Assembly (NCBI RefSeq): GCF_024139115.2
Contig: NW_026943277.1
Location: forward strand, 744,001 to 808,000
Direction of reading: 5' to 3'
Length of the DNA: 64,000 nt
Origin: Armigeres subalbatus
Taxonomy: Eukaryota; Arthropoda; Insecta; Diptera; Culicidae
Shown: positions 63,905 to 64,000 of the stretch, piece after piece
How positions within the stretch are numbered: position 1 is the first letter of the stretch
Layout: each line of letters starts with the position of its first letter
Position numbers and translations under genes: made by a program
Notes under the pieces: generated by a model
Database searches by the model: none
Seen by the model: only the letters and a program-made list of their open reading frames with translations
What the model was told of the DNA's origin: nothing

Positions 63905-64000
63905 CAACAGTAAGGCCGTCTTCAGTGTCTTGTACTTGACTCGACTTTAGTCGACTTAAGTCGAGTCAAGTACAAGACACTGAAGACGGCCTTACTGTTG
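63905..64000. repeat. Near-perfect long palindrome cut by the window edge
   Basis: CAACAGTAAGGCCGTCTTCA at the left is the complement of the last bases of the window; arms of at least 41 bp surround TTTAGTCGACTTA. The sequence before it (GACAGATACGTATTTCGACC) may be mirrored beyond 64000. A fold-back MITE is likely. Confidence 0.85.

Overview
The window looks like intergenic or intronic DNA from a mosquito, most likely Aedes or a close culicine. It is AT-rich and almost entirely built of transposable elements in several layers of nesting. The indications are Feilai-type tRNA-related SINEs, jockey-, RTE- and R1-type LINEs decayed in place, dense short inverted-repeat elements (MITEs) with TA, TTA, 4-bp or 8-bp target duplications, and degenerate minisatellites. 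No intact host protein-coding gene is visible. Species assignment is inference from repeat content only.

Layout. 1-2.9 kb: tandem repeats, a 632-bp insertion flanked by 22-bp direct repeats, and three MITEs. 3.4-4.4 kb: 3' half of an RTE-like LINE (+). 4.4-9.6 kb: AT-rich DNA with SINE-like and MITE pieces. 9.64-13.90 kb: a nearly full-length jockey-type LINE (-) with a 13-bp target duplication, starting exactly at an Inr/DPE core promoter, with a second copy of that 5' end at 14.56 kb (+). 15-26.8 kb: MITEs, two copies of a TTAATCAT-rich inverted-repeat element (one split by a SINE with a clean target duplication), minisatellites around a LINE fragment, and a candidate TATA promoter with first exon at 24.83-24.95 kb. 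27.04-33.32 kb: two R1-type LINEs head to tail, with (CA)n at the left edge, the junction and the right edge. 37.9-42.2 kb: decayed RTE-type LINEs (-) broken by two MITEs. 43.22-49.15 kb: a candidate 5.9-kb TA-flanked transposon holding alternating-polarity minisatellite blocks and a spliced three-exon gene (-). 50.1-51.5 kb: more GC-balanced, apparently unique DNA with an Inr/DPE promoter and a possible non-coding exon. 52.3-53.4 kb: a nested palindrome. 55.29-57.26 kb: a 1.98-kb hAT-type element with a perfect 8-bp target duplication and smaller MITEs nested inside. 57.8-64 kb: MITEs, including a tandem-dimer hAT MITE with a perfect 8-bp duplication, and a long palindrome cut by the window end.

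All LINE open reading frames are frameshifted, internally deleted or stopped. The likeliest functional host sequences are the candidate promoters/exons at 24.8 and 50.4-51.5 kb and the spliced gene at 48.2-48.8 kb. Boundaries given with target duplications are read directly from the sequence; family names are from recognised motifs without database searching.
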